From Pseudomonadota bacterium (GTDB taxonomy: Bacteria > Pseudomonadota > Gammaproteobacteria > QQUJ01): DNA of 64,000 bases. The notes under the pieces are model-generated. The model saw nothing but the letters and a program-made list of their open reading frames with translations, was not told where the DNA came from and ran no database searches. The first letter of the stretch is position 1, and every line of letters starts with the position of its first letter. The position numbers were made by a program, and so were the translations under genes. Positions 35,661 to 46,527 of the stretch are shown here, piece by piece. Location: the NCBI GenBank assembly GCA_008501635.1, contig QQUJ01000013.1:22109-86108 (forward strand). The letters are read 5' to 3'.

Positions 35661-35887
35661 GTCGCACACACCTCGATTCTTACCCGGACATCGTCTTCAT
35701 CGCGGTGAGTGCTCACTAACTTGTGACCATGAATCCGGCACCAGGCGGGAATATCGTTGAGCGCGCCGGGATCGCTGGCGATTACCTCCAGGGTGTCGCC
35801 GGGGGCGAGCCTGAGGATCTCGTTCTGGGTCTTGATCACCGGCATCGGGCAGAGCAACCCGCGGGCATCCAGCACATGGTGGCTCAT
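35657..35887 (-). CDS. TusA/SirA-like sulfur carrier protein
   Basis: Small protein of about 76 residues with the TusA signature LDARGLLCPMPVIKT (Cys accepts the persulfide) and the alpha-beta fold continuation GDTLEVIASDPGALNDIPAWC. ATG 35887 overlaps the TGA of the PP-loop gene (ATGA), so the two are coupled. It overlaps the transporter gene at its 3' end. Likely to deliver sulfur to the adjacent PP-loop enzyme (inference). Confidence 0.9.
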   Translation of the reverse strand: MSHHVLDARGLLCPMPVIKTQNEILRLAPGDTLEVIASDPGALNDIPAWCRIHGHKLVSTHRDEDDVRVRIEVCAT

Positions 35888-36927
35888 ACATACCATTCCG
35901 GAGGGATCTCCTCCTGCAGCAGCGGCTTGACGCTGATGGTGCGACGTTCGCCACCCAGAGGGGTCACCGCGACGCTGACACTCTCGGCCTCACGACCCTG
36001 GCTGAAGCGCGCGGTGAGCTGTGCGGCGAGGAGCAGATCGTCATCGCTCGGCTCGCCATCGATCAACACCATGGGGCCGTTGTGACTGACGGTGAAGAGA
36101 TGGGTATACCGCTTGCGGTAGCCTTCCAGAAACTTGGTCTCCCCGGCTTCGCGCGCCACGATCATTTTGAAGTGCGGGCGCGGGCGCAGGTGGCGGCCGA
36201 TCTTGAGCAGCAGGATGTCATCCAGGTCGTAGTCGCGCACACCGCGACCCTGCCACAGATCGCCGAGCCGCTTGGCGTAGCTCTCGTCGGTAAGAAAGCA
36301 GCAACCGCCAGCCGGTTGCGCGTAATCGTTGATCCCGAATTCAGCGGCCATCGCCATCTGCGGCTTGCGGTTGCGACCATTCAGGGCGTAGAGCTTCTCG
36401 CGATCGATCCAGCCCTCACGCTCGGGCAGCGTCGGGGGGAGGAGCTTGGCGCACAGCGGTCGTAGCAGGCGATCCTCAGCGCCTGATTCCCGGGCCACCA
36501 CCGGCATGGTGTCGCGACGCTGGGACATGGGCCGCTGCCCGACTACCTCACCGGTAATGACGAAATCGAAGCCGTTCTCCTCGGTCCACTCCAGGGCCTT
36601 GCGGACCATGAAGATCTTGCAATCGAGACAGGGGTTGAGATTCGCGCCGTAGCCGTGCTTGGGGTAGAGCAACACGTCCTTGTACTCCTCGGCGATATCG
36701 ACGATGTGGAGCTTGATGCCCAGCTGCTCGGCAACCCACAACGCATTGTTGCGCTTGGGCTTCTCCTGGTTGCGTTTGCGGATGGCGTGGGTGTGGCCCT
36801 CCACACAGAAGCCGGTGTAAAAATTGATCCCTTCTACGTGAACGCCCTGTTCCATCACCACCTTGGCCGCCAACATGGAGTCCAGGCCGCCGGAGATTAG
36901 CGCCACCGCCTCGGGTTGTTTCTTCAT
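35884..36927 (-). CDS. MnmA-like PP-loop tRNA thiolase with C-terminal NFACT-R-like region
   Basis: Protein of about 347 residues from ATG 36927 (ATG 36990 is possible). ATP-PPase motif ALISGGLDSMLAA near the N-terminus, NLNPCLDCKIFM with a Cys pair, VITGEVVGQRPMSQ and AGGCCFLTDESYAKRL. These resemble the 2-thiouridylase (MnmA/TrmU) clan but the protein is not canonical MnmA. The end (GPMVLIDGEPSDDDLLLAAQLTARFSQGREAESVSV) resembles the RNA-binding NFACT-R/DUF814 module. With TusA next to it, an RNA thiolation role is likely. The exact substrate is unknown. Confidence 0.72.
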   Translation of the reverse strand: MKKQPEAVALISGGLDSMLAAKVVMEQGVHVEGINFYTGFCVEGHTHAIRKRNQEKPKRNNALWVAEQLGIKLHIVDIAEEYKDVLLYPKHGYGANLNPCLDCKIFMVRKALEWTEENGFDFVITGEVVGQRPMSQRRDTMPVVARESGAEDRLLRPLCAKLLPPTLPEREGWIDREKLYALNGRNRKPQMAMAAEFGINDYAQPAGGCCFLTDESYAKRLGDLWQGRGVRDYDLDDILLLKIGRHLRPRPHFKMIVAREAGETKFLEGYRKRYTHLFTVSHNGPMVLIDGEPSDDDLLLAAQLTARFSQGREAESVSVAVTPLGGERRTISVKPLLQEEIPPEWYV

Positions 36928-37011
36928 CAGGGGAGAGTTTGGATGTGCTGCGAGAGACCACCGAAGGATAGCAAAGCCTGCCGGTGCCATGCCAGTTTGA
37001 TGAGGCGGGAT

Positions 37012-39126
37012 CTAGGTGGTCAATTTGGCCAGCAGTTCAAGTTGTGCACAGCGCACCTTCTGGCCGCGGGGCTGGGTTGGCTTGTAGCGCCCGTCGGATT
37101 CCAGTAGCCAGGCCTGGGTATTGTCCTTCAGGTAGAGGGTAATCTCGCGCAGGATGCGCTGGATGATTTTCTTGTCCTCGATGGGGGTGGCCGCCTCGAC
37201 GCGCTGAAAGAAGTTGCGGTTCATCCAATCGGCGCTGGAGATATAGAGCCGTGGCTCGCCGCCATTCTCGAAATAGAAGACACGGTGGTGCTCGAGGAAT
37301 CGCCCGACGATGGACCGCACCTTGATGTTTTCAGAAACCCCGGGCACGCTGGGGCGCAGACAGCAGATACCGCGGACGATCAGCTCGATCTTCACCCCCG
37401 CTTGCGACGCTTCGTAAAGAGCGCGGATGATCTGCGGTTCAACCAGGGAATTCATTTTGGCGATTATCCGGCTGGGCTTGCCCGCGCGTGCATTATCGGC
37501 TTCCTGGCGAATGAGATCGATCATCCCCTTGTGGAGCGTGAACGGGGACTGCAGAAGTTTTTTCAGCTTGATCGCTTTGCCCAGGCCGGTGAGCTGGTGG
37601 AAGAGTTTATGCACATCCTCGCCGATGTCCCGATCGCAGGTCATGAAGCCGTAATCGGTGTACTGGCGTGCAGTGCCGGCGTGGTAGTTGCCGGTGCCGA
37701 GGTGGCAATAGCGGCGAATATTGCGCCCTTCGCGCCGTACCACCATCAGCAGCTTGGCGTGGGTCTTGTAACCCACCACGCCGTAGACCACGTGGGCGCC
37801 GGCCTCCTGCAACCGGGTCGCTAGCGCGATGTTGGCCTCTTCGTCAAAACGGGCGCGCAACTCGATGACCACCGTCACCTCCTTGCCGGCCCGGGCGGCA
37901 CGCACCAGCGCATCAACGAGACGCGACTGGGGGTCCGTGCGGTAGAGCGTCTGTTTGATGGCCAGGACATCGGGATCGGTGGCGGCCTGGTTGACCAGAT
38001 CGATCACCGGTATGAACGCCTGAAAGGGGTGGTGCAACAGAAGATCGCCGCGTTTCAGGACGTCGAACAGGTTCTCGTTGCGCGAGATTCTCTGCGGCAG
38101 GCTGGGAACGAAGGGCGGGTATTTGAGATCCGGCCGGTCCACCAGATCGATGATGGCCGCCAACCGATTGAGGTTCACCGGCCCCTGTACACGGTAGAGG
38201 TTATCGGGCCCGAGCTCGAACTGGCGCAACAGGTAATCCACCATGTGCGCGGGGCAATTCTCCGCCACCTCGAGGCGCACGGCATCACTGAAACGACGGG
38301 CGTGGAGCTCACCGGCCAATGCCTTGAGCAGGTCGTCTACCTCCTCCTCGTCGACGAACAGATCGCTATTGCGGGTGACCCGGAACTGGTAGCAACCCGT
38401 CACCGTCATGCCCGGGAACAGTTCACCGACATGCGCATGGATGATCGATGAGAGGAAGACGAAGTCGTGTTCGCCTTTGGCGTACTCCTTGGGGATGTGA
38501 ATCAGGCGCGGCAGCGAGCGCGGTGCCTGGACGATGGCAATGGTGTTTTCGCGCCCGAAGGCGTCCTTGCCCTCCAGTGAGACAATGAAGTTCAGCGATT
38601 TGTTGAGGATGCGCGGGAAAGGGTGCGCGGGATCGAGCCCCATGGGGGTGAGCACCGGCAGTACTTCGCGGTTGAAGTGGCGCCGTGTCCAGTCACGCAG
38701 CCGTTCGTTCCAGTGGGCGCGTTTGGCGAAGCGGATACCAGCCTTGTCGAGCGCCGGAATCAGCTCCTCGTTGAGCACCCGGTACTGCTCGGCGACGATT
38801 TCGTGGGCGCGTTTGCCAATCAGCGCGAGCTGTTCCTGCGGTGTCAGCCCATCCTGTCCCACCTGGATAGCCCCGTACTCGACCTGTTGGATGAGACCCG
38901 CCACACGTATCTCAAAAAATTCGTCCATGTTGCGGCTGGAGATGCAGAGAAAGCGCAGACGCTCCAGCAGCGGCGTATCGGGGTTGCGGGCTTGTTCCAG
39001 AACGCGATGGTTGAACTCCAGCAGACTCAGTTCGCGGTTGAGATAGAGTTCCGGGGCGTCGAGATTGATCGGCGCCGCGACAACCGGGGCGGTGGTGGTT
39101 TCCACAGTTTCGTTCATCAGATTCAT
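37012..39126 (-). CDS. ppk1: Polyphosphate kinase 1
   Basis: Reversible polyphosphate synthesis from ATP, about 704 residues. Begins PELYLNRELSLLEFNHRVLEQA. The phospholipase-D-like catalytic half has VVIELRARFDEEANI, the autophosphorylated His region VGYKTHAKLLMVVRRE, HLGTGNYHAGTARQYTDYG and RGICCLRPSVPGVSENI. ATG 39126 chosen (AGGGTG nine bases upstream); other in-frame ATGs at 39153 and 39117. It lies 53 bases after hemB. The exopolyphosphatase gene often beside it is absent here. Confidence 0.96.
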   Translation of the reverse strand: MNLMNETVETTTAPVVAAPINLDAPELYLNRELSLLEFNHRVLEQARNPDTPLLERLRFLCISSRNMDEFFEIRVAGLIQQVEYGAIQVGQDGLTPQEQLALIGKRAHEIVAEQYRVLNEELIPALDKAGIRFAKRAHWNERLRDWTRRHFNREVLPVLTPMGLDPAHPFPRILNKSLNFIVSLEGKDAFGRENTIAIVQAPRSLPRLIHIPKEYAKGEHDFVFLSSIIHAHVGELFPGMTVTGCYQFRVTRNSDLFVDEEEVDDLLKALAGELHARRFSDAVRLEVAENCPAHMVDYLLRQFELGPDNLYRVQGPVNLNRLAAIIDLVDRPDLKYPPFVPSLPQRISRNENLFDVLKRGDLLLHHPFQAFIPVIDLVNQAATDPDVLAIKQTLYRTDPQSRLVDALVRAARAGKEVTVVIELRARFDEEANIALATRLQEAGAHVVYGVVGYKTHAKLLMVVRREGRNIRRYCHLGTGNYHAGTARQYTDYGFMTCDRDIGEDVHKLFHQLTGLGKAIKLKKLLQSPFTLHKGMIDLIRQEADNARAGKPSRIIAKMNSLVEPQIIRALYEASQAGVKIELIVRGICCLRPSVPGVSENIKVRSIVGRFLEHHRVFYFENGGEPRLYISSADWMNRNFFQRVEAATPIEDKKIIQRILREITLYLKDNTQAWLLESDGRYKPTQPRGQKVRCAQLELLAKLTT

Positions 39127-39178
39127 ATTCGGTTGCACCCTATCAGGATGCATGTGACAGTTTCATGACACAGGGGTT

Positions 39179-40297
<1,119 letters not shown>

Positions 40298-40312
40298 TTA
40301 TACGCCGACGGC

Positions 40313-41236
40313 CTAAAGGGAGGTAAGAAGGGTGAGGGTGAAGGGAAGCGTGATCACAGCCAGCCCGGTCTGCAGCGTCACCATGCCCGCGATCAGCTCA
40401 TGATCGCCCCCCAGTTGCCGTGCCAGGATGTAGGCGCTGGTCGCACCGGGCAGTGCCGCGAACAATATTGCGATGGCCGTTGCCGTGGGCGGCAGATCCA
40501 GCAGGGTGGTGGTTAGCCACATCAGTCCCGGCATGATCATCAGTTTGGTGAGGCAGCTCAGCGCCATCGCGCCCCCCGCCTGGCGCAGGCTGCTCAGATT
40601 GAGTCCCGCACCTACAGCCAGCAGGCCCATGGGCAGCGCAGCGCGGCCCAGGATATCGAGCACGCCATCGACAGGCACGGGGACGCCGATGCCTGTGAGA
40701 TTAAGGGCGATGCCGGTGGCACAGGCCAGCACCAGAGGGTTGCGCACGATACCCAGCAGCACCGCCAACGCACCGGCTGAGCGGCCGTGGCTCCCCCAAC
40801 GGGTCAACACGGCCACGCACAGTACGTTGATCAGTGGGATCATGGTGGCCATTGCGATAGCCGCGAGCGTGAGGCCGGTTGCCCCATAGAGCGCAGCGGC
40901 GGCCGCAATGCCAATATAGGTGTTGAAGCGAATGCTTCCCTGAAACAGCGAGGTGAATGCCGGTCCGCTCATGCGCAGGGGGCCGCGCAGCGCGAGCAAC
41001 AGCAGGCTGAGTGCAACTACTGCGATAACCATCGAGGCGGCCAGATCGGTGACCGGTTGCCCTGCGAGCGGCGCCCGGCCGAGGTTGTAGACCAGCAGCG
41101 CGGGGAAAAAGACGTAGTAGGTGAGTCGCTCCGCCGGCACCCAGAAACCCTCTCCCGGTAGCCCGAAGCGACGCAGCGCATAGCCGACAGCGATCAGGAG
41201 AAATACCGGGAGCAGGGCGGCGATGACGGAGTTCAC
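40313..41236 (-). CDS. AEC (auxin efflux carrier) family transporter
   Basis: Polytopic membrane protein of 307 residues with about ten hydrophobic segments in two halves. LLPVFLLIAVGYALRRFGL at the N-terminus and FAALPGATSAYILARQLGGD near the C-terminus are hallmark AEC stretches. Family members carry malate, malonate or similar acids, and the substrate here is unknown. Twelve bases downstream of tsaC. Confidence 0.88.
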   Translation of the reverse strand: MNSVIAALLPVFLLIAVGYALRRFGLPGEGFWVPAERLTYYVFFPALLVYNLGRAPLAGQPVTDLAASMVIAVVALSLLLLALRGPLRMSGPAFTSLFQGSIRFNTYIGIAAAAALYGATGLTLAAIAMATMIPLINVLCVAVLTRWGSHGRSAGALAVLLGIVRNPLVLACATGIALNLTGIGVPVPVDGVLDILGRAALPMGLLAVGAGLNLSSLRQAGGAMALSCLTKLMIMPGLMWLTTTLLDLPPTATAIAILFAALPGATSAYILARQLGGDHELIAGMVTLQTGLAVITLPFTLTLLTSL

Positions 41237-41248
41237 AGTCCCGGTCCC

Positions 41249-41806
41249 TCAGGAGCCGCGCACGATGTGTTCGCCGCGCAGTTCGCGGATCTGGCTCGGC
41301 CGGCGCAGCCCTGCCGTGGCGCCGGGCAGGATGTAGTCGAGCCGGTTGGCGAAATACTGCCGCACGCGCAGAGCCGTACGCGCCGGTGGAGCGCCGGCAG
41401 GGTTGGCGCTGGTGGAAACCAGTGGCATTCCTGCGGCGCGACACAAAGCGGCGGCGACGGGGTGATGGGTGATGCGTACCGCCAGGGTGGCATGCTCCCC
41501 GCTCAGCCACGCCGGCGCGTGGGACGAGGTCGGCACCAACCAGGTCGTGGGCACAGGTCCGCGGTCGGTGATGCGCCGTACTTCATCAGCTGTCAGGGGG
41601 GCGAGCCACGGGCGACATTGCGCGAGATCGGCGGCGATGACGATAAACCCTTTGGCGGTCGGACGGCCCTTGAGCTCGCAGATGCGCAGTACCGATGCGA
41701 AATTGGCGGGATCGCAGCCCAGGCCCCATACCGCTTCGGTGGGATAAGCCACCACGCCGCCCGCGAAGATGATGCGAGCGGCGTGGCGCAACTGCCAGGG
41801 CGTCAT
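41249..41806 (-). CDS. tsaC: Threonylcarbamoyl-AMP synthase (TsaC)
   Basis: First step of N6-threonylcarbamoyladenosine formation at tRNA position 37. The protein has 185 residues with a YrdC fold: GGVVAYPTEAVWGLGCDP, LKGRPTAKGFIVIAAD, TTWLVPTSSHAP, LAVRITHHPVAAALC and LVSTSANPAGAPP. Its size fits the short TsaC form without a Sua5 extension. Seven bases after purE. Confidence 0.95.
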   Translation of the reverse strand: MTPWQLRHAARIIFAGGVVAYPTEAVWGLGCDPANFASVLRICELKGRPTAKGFIVIAADLAQCRPWLAPLTADEVRRITDRGPVPTTWLVPTSSHAPAWLSGEHATLAVRITHHPVAAALCRAAGMPLVSTSANPAGAPPARTALRVRQYFANRLDYILPGATAGLRRPSQIRELRGEHIVRGS

Positions 41807-41812
41807 GTGACC

Positions 41813-42325
41813 TCAGTCGCTGGCGTTGAGGCGTTGCTGCAGGGCTTCGTCTTTGGCCAGCACAGCGGCGGCGTTGCGGGCGCGCTCCTCACGCAGGCGG
41901 GAAGTCAGTTCGGCATTGCCCACTGCAAGAATCTGTGCCGCCAGATAGGCGGCATTCTTGGCACCCGGTTTACCGATGGCGACCGAGGCGACCGGAATCC
42001 CGCCGGGCATTTGCACGGTGGAGAGCAGGGCATCCATCCCCTGCAGCGATCCGGCATCCAGCGGCACGCCGATAACCGGCTTGATGGTGTGCGCGGCAAC
42101 ATTGCCTGCCAGATGGGCGGCCAGGCCTGCAGCACAGATGAAGACGCCGCAACCACGGTGCTCGGCATTCTCGATGTAGGCGCGCGTCGCGTCCGGCGTA
42201 CGATGGGCCGAGGTGATCTTCATCTCGGCACGCACACCGAGCGCTCTCAGGGTTTCGAGGGTGGACTCCATGACCGGGAGGTCGGAATCTGAGCCCATCA
42301 GGATAGCGACAAAGGATTCAGACAT
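41813..42325 (-). CDS. purE: N5-carboxyaminoimidazole ribonucleotide mutase
   Basis: Purine synthesis enzyme of 170 residues. [36 protein letters not shown] with the catalytic His, [19 protein letters not shown] and [24 protein letters not shown] give the class I PurE signature. The usual partner purK is not next to it in this window. Confidence 0.96.
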   Translation of the reverse strand: MSESFVAILMGSDSDLPVMESTLETLRALGVRAEMKITSAHRTPDATRAYIENAEHRGCGVFICAAGLAAHLAGNVAAHTIKPVIGVPLDAGSLQGMDALLSTVQMPGGIPVASVAIGKPGAKNAAYLAAQILAVGNAELTSRLREERARNAAAVLAKDEALQQRLNASD

Positions 42326-42373
42326 GGTCGAACTCGCTACTGGTAGTGGATGTATTGGGGGGTGCCGAAAGGA

Positions 42374-44674
42374 TCACTCCGTTTCGGCCACGCCCTCGTG
42401 GGGGACTGCGAACTTGCACTCTTTCTGCGGGCACACCTTTTCGGTGCCGCGACGTTTGGTGGTTTTGATGGTGAGCACCGGCCAGCCGCAATCGGGGCAG
42501 GGTTCGGCCAGCGGTTCGTTCCAAACCGCATAGTCGCACTTGGGATAGGTGGCACACGAATAGAAGATCTTGCCGTAGCGTGATTTGCGCTTGAGCAACG
42601 TACCCTCATTGCATTTCGGGCAGGTCACGCCGGTGTCGGCGGGTTTTTCCAGCGGCTCGATGTGCTTGCATTTGGGGTAGGTGCTGCAACCGATGAATTT
42701 GCCATATCGTCCCGTGCGGATGATCAGCGGGCTGCCGCATTTTGGGCACTCGCGCCCTTCGATCACCTCGGGCTCGGCGCTGGCCGCCTCCCCCTCTTCC
42801 TCAAGGCCGCGCGTGTAGTCGCACTCCGGATAACCGGTACAGCCCACGAAGCGGCCGCGTCTCCCGAGGCGGATCGACAGCGGTTTGCTGCATTTGGGGC
42901 ATGCCTCGTCAAGTTCCTCGTGGGTGACATCGCTACGTTTGAGTGATTCGTCCTTTTCTTCGATCAGCGTTTTGAACGGTTTCCAGAACGCTTCCATCAG
43001 CGGGATCCACTCCTGTTCGCCGCGTGATACGGCGTCGAGCTGATCCTCCAATTGCGCGGTGAAGTCATAGTTCACGTAGCGGGTGAAGTGCTCGGAGAGG
43101 AACTTGCTGACGATGCGCCCCACGTCGGTGGGTTTGAAGCGGCGATTGTCGAGGATGACATACTCGCGTTGCAGCAGGGTCGAAATGATGGAGGCGTAGG
43201 TGGACGGGCGGCCGATGCCATGCTCTTCCAGCGCTTTGACCAAACTCGCTTCACCGTACCGGGGCGGCGGTTCGGTGAAGTGCTGATCCGCCTTCACGTC
43301 GATCAATTCCACCTGATCGCCCTCTTTGAGCGGGGGCAACAGCTTATTGTCCTCTTCCTGCTTCTGGCCTTCGTCTACATCCTCGCGGTAGACCGCCATG
43401 AAACCGGGATTCACCACCGTGGAACCGGTAGCGCGAAAAGTGGCTTTGTCGCCGCAGGCGAGATCAGCGGCCACGGTGTCGAGCGTGGCGTGGATCATCT
43501 GGCAGGCGATGGTGCGTTTCCAGATCAGTTCGTAGAGCTTGTACTGGTCGGCGCTGAGGGTTTTCTTTACTGCTTCCGGGGTGCGCAGGACCGAGGTGGG
43601 ACGTATCGCCTCATGCGCCTCCTGGGCGTTTTTGGTTTTGGTTTTGAAGGTGCGCGCGGCGCCGGGCAGCTTGTCGGCACCGAAGCGCTCGGTGATGTAG
43701 GCACGAATCTCTTCCAGGGCATCGGCGGCGAGATTGACCGAGTCGGTACGCATGTAACTGATAAGGCCGACCGATTCACCTTCGAATTCCACGCCCTCGT
43801 AGAGCTGCTGAGCGATACGCATGGTGCGCTGAGCGGAAAAGCGCAGCTTGCGCGCCGCTTCCTGCTGCAGGGTCGAGGTAGTGAAGGGCGCGGCCGGGTT
43901 GCGCTTGCGTTGTTTGCGTTCGACGGCGGCCACCTGAAGGGAGCCTTTGGCGATGCGCAGCAGGTCTTCACGGGCGGCCTGGGCCTGCTTGTCCTTGTTG
44001 ATATCGAACTGCGCCAGCTTCTTGCCTTTGTAGTACGTGAGCTTGGCATCGAACTCCTGCTTGTCCTTGCTTGCCACCGCCGCGAGCGACCAGTACTCGC
44101 GGGTGACAAATTTCTCGATCTCGATTTCGCGCTCGACGATCATGCGCAGTGCGGGACTCTGCACGCGCCCGGCCGAGAGCCCGCGCCGGACTTTCTTCCA
44201 GAGCAGCGGCGAGAGATTGAAACCGACCAGGTAATCGAGTGCGCGCCGAGCCTGCTGGGCGTTGACCAAATCCAGCGAAACGTCCCGGGAGTGCGAAATG
44301 GCCTCCTGTACGGCGCGTTTGGTGATCTCGTGAAAGACCACCCGGTGTACCTCGCGATCGGCGAGCAGCTTGCGTTCGCGCAACAACTCCAGCAGGTGCC
44401 AGGATATCGCCTCACCCTCGCGATCCGGGTCGGTAGCGAGGTAGAGCTGATCGGCTTTTTTCAACGCTTTGGCAATGGCCGCAAGGTGTTTTTCGTTCTT
44501 CTCGATGGTCTGGTATCGCATGGCGAAGCCATGGTCGGGGTCTACCGCACCCTCTTTCGGTTCCAGGTCGCGCAAATGACCGTACGAGGCCATGACCTCG
44601 AAGTCGGCGCCGAGGTACTTTTTGATGGTTTTGGCCTTGGCAGGCGATTCCACGATGACTAGGTTCTTGCTCAT
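42374..44674 (-). CDS. topA: DNA topoisomerase I
   Basis: Type IA topoisomerase of 766 residues relaxing negative supercoils. Toprim domain at the start (NLVIVESPAKAKTIKKYLG, DPDREGEAISWHL), and catalytic Tyr in VGLISYMRTDS. The C-terminus carries four zinc-ribbon-like cysteine modules (CPKCSKPLSIRLGRRG.., CPKCGSPLIIRTG.., CPKCNEGTLLKRK.. and PCPDCGWPVLTI). A large open frame antisense to it (43052-44662) is a codon-bias shadow. Confidence 0.97.
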   Translation of the reverse strand: MSKNLVIVESPAKAKTIKKYLGADFEVMASYGHLRDLEPKEGAVDPDHGFAMRYQTIEKNEKHLAAIAKALKKADQLYLATDPDREGEAISWHLLELLRERKLLADREVHRVVFHEITKRAVQEAISHSRDVSLDLVNAQQARRALDYLVGFNLSPLLWKKVRRGLSAGRVQSPALRMIVEREIEIEKFVTREYWSLAAVASKDKQEFDAKLTYYKGKKLAQFDINKDKQAQAAREDLLRIAKGSLQVAAVERKQRKRNPAAPFTTSTLQQEAARKLRFSAQRTMRIAQQLYEGVEFEGESVGLISYMRTDSVNLAADALEEIRAYITERFGADKLPGAARTFKTKTKNAQEAHEAIRPTSVLRTPEAVKKTLSADQYKLYELIWKRTIACQMIHATLDTVAADLACGDKATFRATGSTVVNPGFMAVYREDVDEGQKQEEDNKLLPPLKEGDQVELIDVKADQHFTEPPPRYGEASLVKALEEHGIGRPSTYASIISTLLQREYVILDNRRFKPTDVGRIVSKFLSEHFTRYVNYDFTAQLEDQLDAVSRGEQEWIPLMEAFWKPFKTLIEEKDESLKRSDVTHEELDEACPKCSKPLSIRLGRRGRFVGCTGYPECDYTRGLEEEGEAASAEPEVIEGRECPKCGSPLIIRTGRYGKFIGCSTYPKCKHIEPLEKPADTGVTCPKCNEGTLLKRKSRYGKIFYSCATYPKCDYAVWNEPLAEPCPDCGWPVLTIKTTKRRGTEKVCPQKECKFAVPHEGVAETE

Positions 44675-44808
44675 GATCTCCCATTCAGGTTTTCATCGTT
44701 GTCCGGCGCGGATGTACCGGCGATGCGCCACCAGCCCCTTCCAAAGCCCCTGATAGTCGGGTGGTCCAAGGGTGGGCTGCGCCGGGGCGCGGCTACACTG
44801 TGCAGGTT

Positions 44809-45288
44809 TTAGTGCAACGACCCTGAAGGCATGTCATAGACCAGATCATGCATCCACGCAAAGGCCGCTTCCCGGCCGGGTTGGTTGAACAGCACCAGCA
44901 GCGTGACCCACTTGATCTGCTCAAGTGTGATGTCTTCGTTCTCCAGCGCCATGGCGCGATCGATGACCAACTCGCGGCTGGCGTGATCGAGAATGCCGAT
45001 GCTCTCGAGATAAAGGAGAAATCCCTGGCATCCCGGGTCGATGCGCCGCGCTTCCAGAGTCGTGTAATGGCGTAACGAATGCGGCGCCTGGGAGGTCAGG
45101 TCGTTGGGGTCACGCTGATAGATAGCGAGCTCCTCCAACCAGCTCAGTGCCTTGTCAATATCGTGGCCGGCGAAGCCCAGTTCCTCCAACTCCTCGCGCA
45201 CGGTGTCCTGATCGGGCGTGGCCGGTCCGTCCGTATCGAGATAGTTCTCGAACAGATACACCAGGACGTCCAGCATGTTTTCCTTCAT
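44809..45288 (-). CDS. smg: Smg family protein (DUF494)
   Basis: Protein of about 159 residues, starting at ATG 45288 right after the dprA stop. It begins MKENMLDVLVYLFENYLD and ends with QIKWVTLLVLFNQPGREAAFAWMHDLVYD. The dprA-smg-topA order is conserved in gammaproteobacteria. Molecular role not established. The longer frame reaching 45357 would overlap dprA and lacks support. Confidence 0.92.
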   Translation of the reverse strand: MKENMLDVLVYLFENYLDTDGPATPDQDTVREELEELGFAGHDIDKALSWLEELAIYQRDPNDLTSQAPHSLRHYTTLEARRIDPGCQGFLLYLESIGILDHASRELVIDRAMALENEDITLEQIKWVTLLVLFNQPGREAAFAWMHDLVYDMPSGSLH

Positions 45289-45289
45289 T

Positions 45290-46426
45290 TCAAACCCTTT
45301 TGGCCCGTCGCGTGTAGTGGCCACCGGCGGCAGATGATACATAACCTTGCAACTCAAGCACCAGCAGCATGGAGGAAACGGTTTCGGCCGTCAATCCGCT
45401 GCGCTGCACAAGGGTATCGACCGGGGTGGGGGTGTCATCGAGCTGCTGTAGAAGATGCTGATAGTCTGCATCGAGGGTGGTTTCGATAGCCGGATCGGTG
45501 GCGGGCGTTCGCGTCGGTGGGCCCAGCGTGGAAGCCAATTGACCAAGTTCTTCGAGGATATCAGTGGCCGTCTCGACCAGTTTGGCGCCCTGCCGGATCA
45601 GCGCGTGGCAACCGCGGGCCTGCGGATTGTGAATCGAGCCAGGAATGGCGAAGGTCTCGCGTCCCTGCTCGCCGGCAAGCTTGGCCGTGATCAACGATCC
45701 ACTATGGGGTGTTGCCTCAACGACCAGGGTGCCCAGACTTAATCCGCTGATCAGCCGGTTGCGTTTAGGGAAGTGGCCCGGCGCTGGTCGGCTGCCCAAA
45801 GCAAATTCGGAGACCAGCGCGCCCTGCAAGGTGATGGTATGGGCAAGCTCGAGATGCTCGGCGGGGTAGACCCTGTCGAGACCAGTGCCGACGACGGCCA
45901 CAGTGCGCCCGCCTCCTGCCAGCGCCCCGCGATGAGCGGCGCCGTCGATACCGGCCGCCAATCCGCTGGTGATCGTGAGGCCTGAACCTACCAGATAACG
46001 GGCGAATTCGAAGGCGTTCTCGCGCCCGCCGGGTGTTGGATTGCGGCTGCCCACAACAGCGAGTTGCGGGGTGACGAGACACTCCGGATCCCCGTGAACA
46101 AAAAGCGCCAACGGGGGATCGGGAATGTCGCGCAACAGGGCGGGATAGTGTGGGTCGTCGAGGGTGATCAGATGACGGTCGGGCTGGTTCAACCAGGCAA
46201 GATCTGACTCGATGACCCCCCAGTCGGGTGATTTGAGATAATCGATGGCCGTGCGCTTGAGCCCGCAGAGCTGCTGTTTCTCGGTCGCCGCGTCGAGAAT
46301 CAGGGTGGGGGAAGCATAATGCTCGAGGATGCGGGCACCGGTTCGAGTGCCCAACCCCGGGGCTCGGATCAGTAGCAGCCAACGGACTGCTTCGGTGTGT
46401 GCGCGCAGGGATTCGGGAATGATCAC
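45290..46426 (-). CDS. dprA: DNA-processing protein DprA
   Basis: RecA loader in natural transformation, 378 residues. N-terminal SAM-like region, then the Rossmann-type core with LAVVGSRNPTPGG, TSGLAAGIDGAAHRGALAGGG, VVGTGLDRVYPAEH, FPKRNRLISGLS and LVVEATPHSGSLITA. C-terminal winged helix (VDTLVQRSGLTAETVSSMLLVLELQGYV). The gene also occurs in species not known to be competent. Competence is only hinted at by the type IV pilus genes in the same window. Confidence 0.95.
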   Translation of the reverse strand: MIIPESLRAHTEAVRWLLLIRAPGLGTRTGARILEHYASPTLILDAATEKQQLCGLKRTAIDYLKSPDWGVIESDLAWLNQPDRHLITLDDPHYPALLRDIPDPPLALFVHGDPECLVTPQLAVVGSRNPTPGGRENAFEFARYLVGSGLTITSGLAAGIDGAAHRGALAGGGRTVAVVGTGLDRVYPAEHLELAHTITLQGALVSEFALGSRPAPGHFPKRNRLISGLSLGTLVVEATPHSGSLITAKLAGEQGRETFAIPGSIHNPQARGCHALIRQGAKLVETATDILEELGQLASTLGPPTRTPATDPAIETTLDADYQHLLQQLDDTPTPVDTLVQRSGLTAETVSSMLLVLELQGYVSSAAGGHYTRRAKRV

Positions 46427-46479
46427 CGGGTGTTCAGCGCTGTCGGAGCTTCCATGTCGCGATTCGCTGTCTCGTCACG

Positions 46480-46506
46480 CGGCCCCGGGGTATGCCCCCA
46501 GGGCCG
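46480..46506. other. GC-rich imperfect hairpin between lysM and dprA genes
   Basis: CGGCCC and GGGCCG with inner GGGG/CCCC pairs around TATG. It lies between the end of the LysM gene and the dprA start. No U-run follows on the minus strand, so it is not a clear intrinsic terminator; it may be a pause or processing structure. Confidence 0.35.
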
Positions 46507-46527
46507 TTTCGAATTGACCAACTGCTT

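Noticed and set aside
43052..44662. 536-codon open frame on the plus strand opposite topA
   Set aside because: Codon-bias shadow of topA in GC-rich DNA; composition is not protein-like and no domain is recognisable.
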